A stretch of 64,000 nt of DNA from Cordylochernes scorpioides (taxonomy: Eukaryota; Arthropoda; Arachnida; Pseudoscorpiones; Chernetidae): NCBI GenBank assembly GCA_030710605.1, contig CP092864.1, positions 136,897,255-136,961,254 on the forward strand, given 5' to 3'. The translations under genes and the position numbers were made by a program. A model generated the notes under the pieces. It did not search any database. It saw nothing but the letters and a program-made list of their open reading frames with translations, and was not told the DNA's origin. Shown here piece after piece: positions 63,530-64,000 of the stretch. Position 1 is the stretch's first letter, and each line of letters begins with the position of its first letter.

Positions 63530-64000
63530 TGACAAAGTCCAGGTTATTAGCTGACACTAAGCGTATTTATGTTTCGGAAGTTTTTTCAGCAATAACAGAT
63601 TAGCTAAAGAATTCCTAGCAGGATTTACATACTTTTATTTTCATTTGCATAAAGAATAGAACCTTCATATAATGATTAGTTAAAAAATAAAAGCTATAAT
63701 CATAGAATTTATATGCACTATAGGTAAAAAAAAAAATCTAAATGACAAGCAAGTGGAGATGTTCTAAAAAAAATTATATTCCTATTATAAAAGAAAATTA
63801 CTTTCACCAGAGTAATTTTAAAAATGAATAATTGCCCTTCATCTAATTTTCTGCGTCTGATATATTTTTAAAAGCCTGGCCCCACTAAATATCTAATTCC
63901 TTATTTTTAATGTCTAAAAAAGCCTTCACATTATTTTGACTAAATTATTATGAATTACGTTATTTAATTACATATTTACCATAATTATTTTATATATTAA
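63530..64000. other. No recognised feature
   Basis: AT-rich DNA to the window end without a coding frame, RNA gene or repeat match that I could see. Confidence 0.45.

Overview
This window is repeat-dominated, AT-rich eukaryotic DNA with no host protein-coding gene that I can defend. Three things point to an arthropod, most likely a chelicerate such as a spider: a Tc1-type transposon and two mariner-type transposases of kinds I associate from memory with spider genomes, R1-type and jockey/I-type non-LTR retrotransposons, and short tRNA-headed SINEs. The species call is inference and could not be checked here.

Layout. 1-5.0 kb: a foldback element, a Helitron-like 3' terminus, and a palindrome built from tRNA-bearing units that is split by a mariner copy with TA target duplications. 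5.4-13 kb: SINEs, Helitron-like copies, a 1,420-bp Tc1 element with perfect 47-bp inverted repeats, and many copies of a hairpin-cored MITE family (called F2 here). 13-24.5 kb: palindromes, foldbacks, four kinds of tandem repeat and hAT/pogo-like MITEs. 25.7-38.2 kb: a jockey-like fragment, a 100-N assembly gap, two opposite-facing halves of a Ty3/gypsy pol region, and a 2.9-kb direct tandem duplication between them. 38.5-43.2 kb: satellites, including about 31 copies of a 35-bp repeat, and an element carrying a hammerhead ribozyme. 43.8-47.4 kb: tandem Helitron-like 5' ends carrying tRNA-Gly(GCC) genes, an R1-like element and a 5S rRNA gene. 47.6-56.6 kb: a nest of non-LTR fragments between about 390-bp inverted repeats. 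56.6-64 kb: more ribozyme-bearing foldbacks, a second identical 5S gene, Helitron-like pieces, and GA-laced repeats holding a U6 snRNA pseudogene.

The most unusual theme is type-I hammerhead ribozymes. Four have an intact conserved core (11277-11327 +, 42291-42345 -, 58197-58237 +, 60339-60392 -), and at least five are decayed. In three separate element families the ribozyme sits between inverted arms. Two clean members have 12- and 14-bp target-site duplications, which suggests retro-type rather than cut-and-paste insertion. They may be remnants of Penelope-like elements or retrozymes, or a distinct nonautonomous class. Likely functional RNA genes are the two 5S rRNA and two tRNA-Gly genes. 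All protein-coding ORFs found belong to transposons, and nearly all are broken or truncated.
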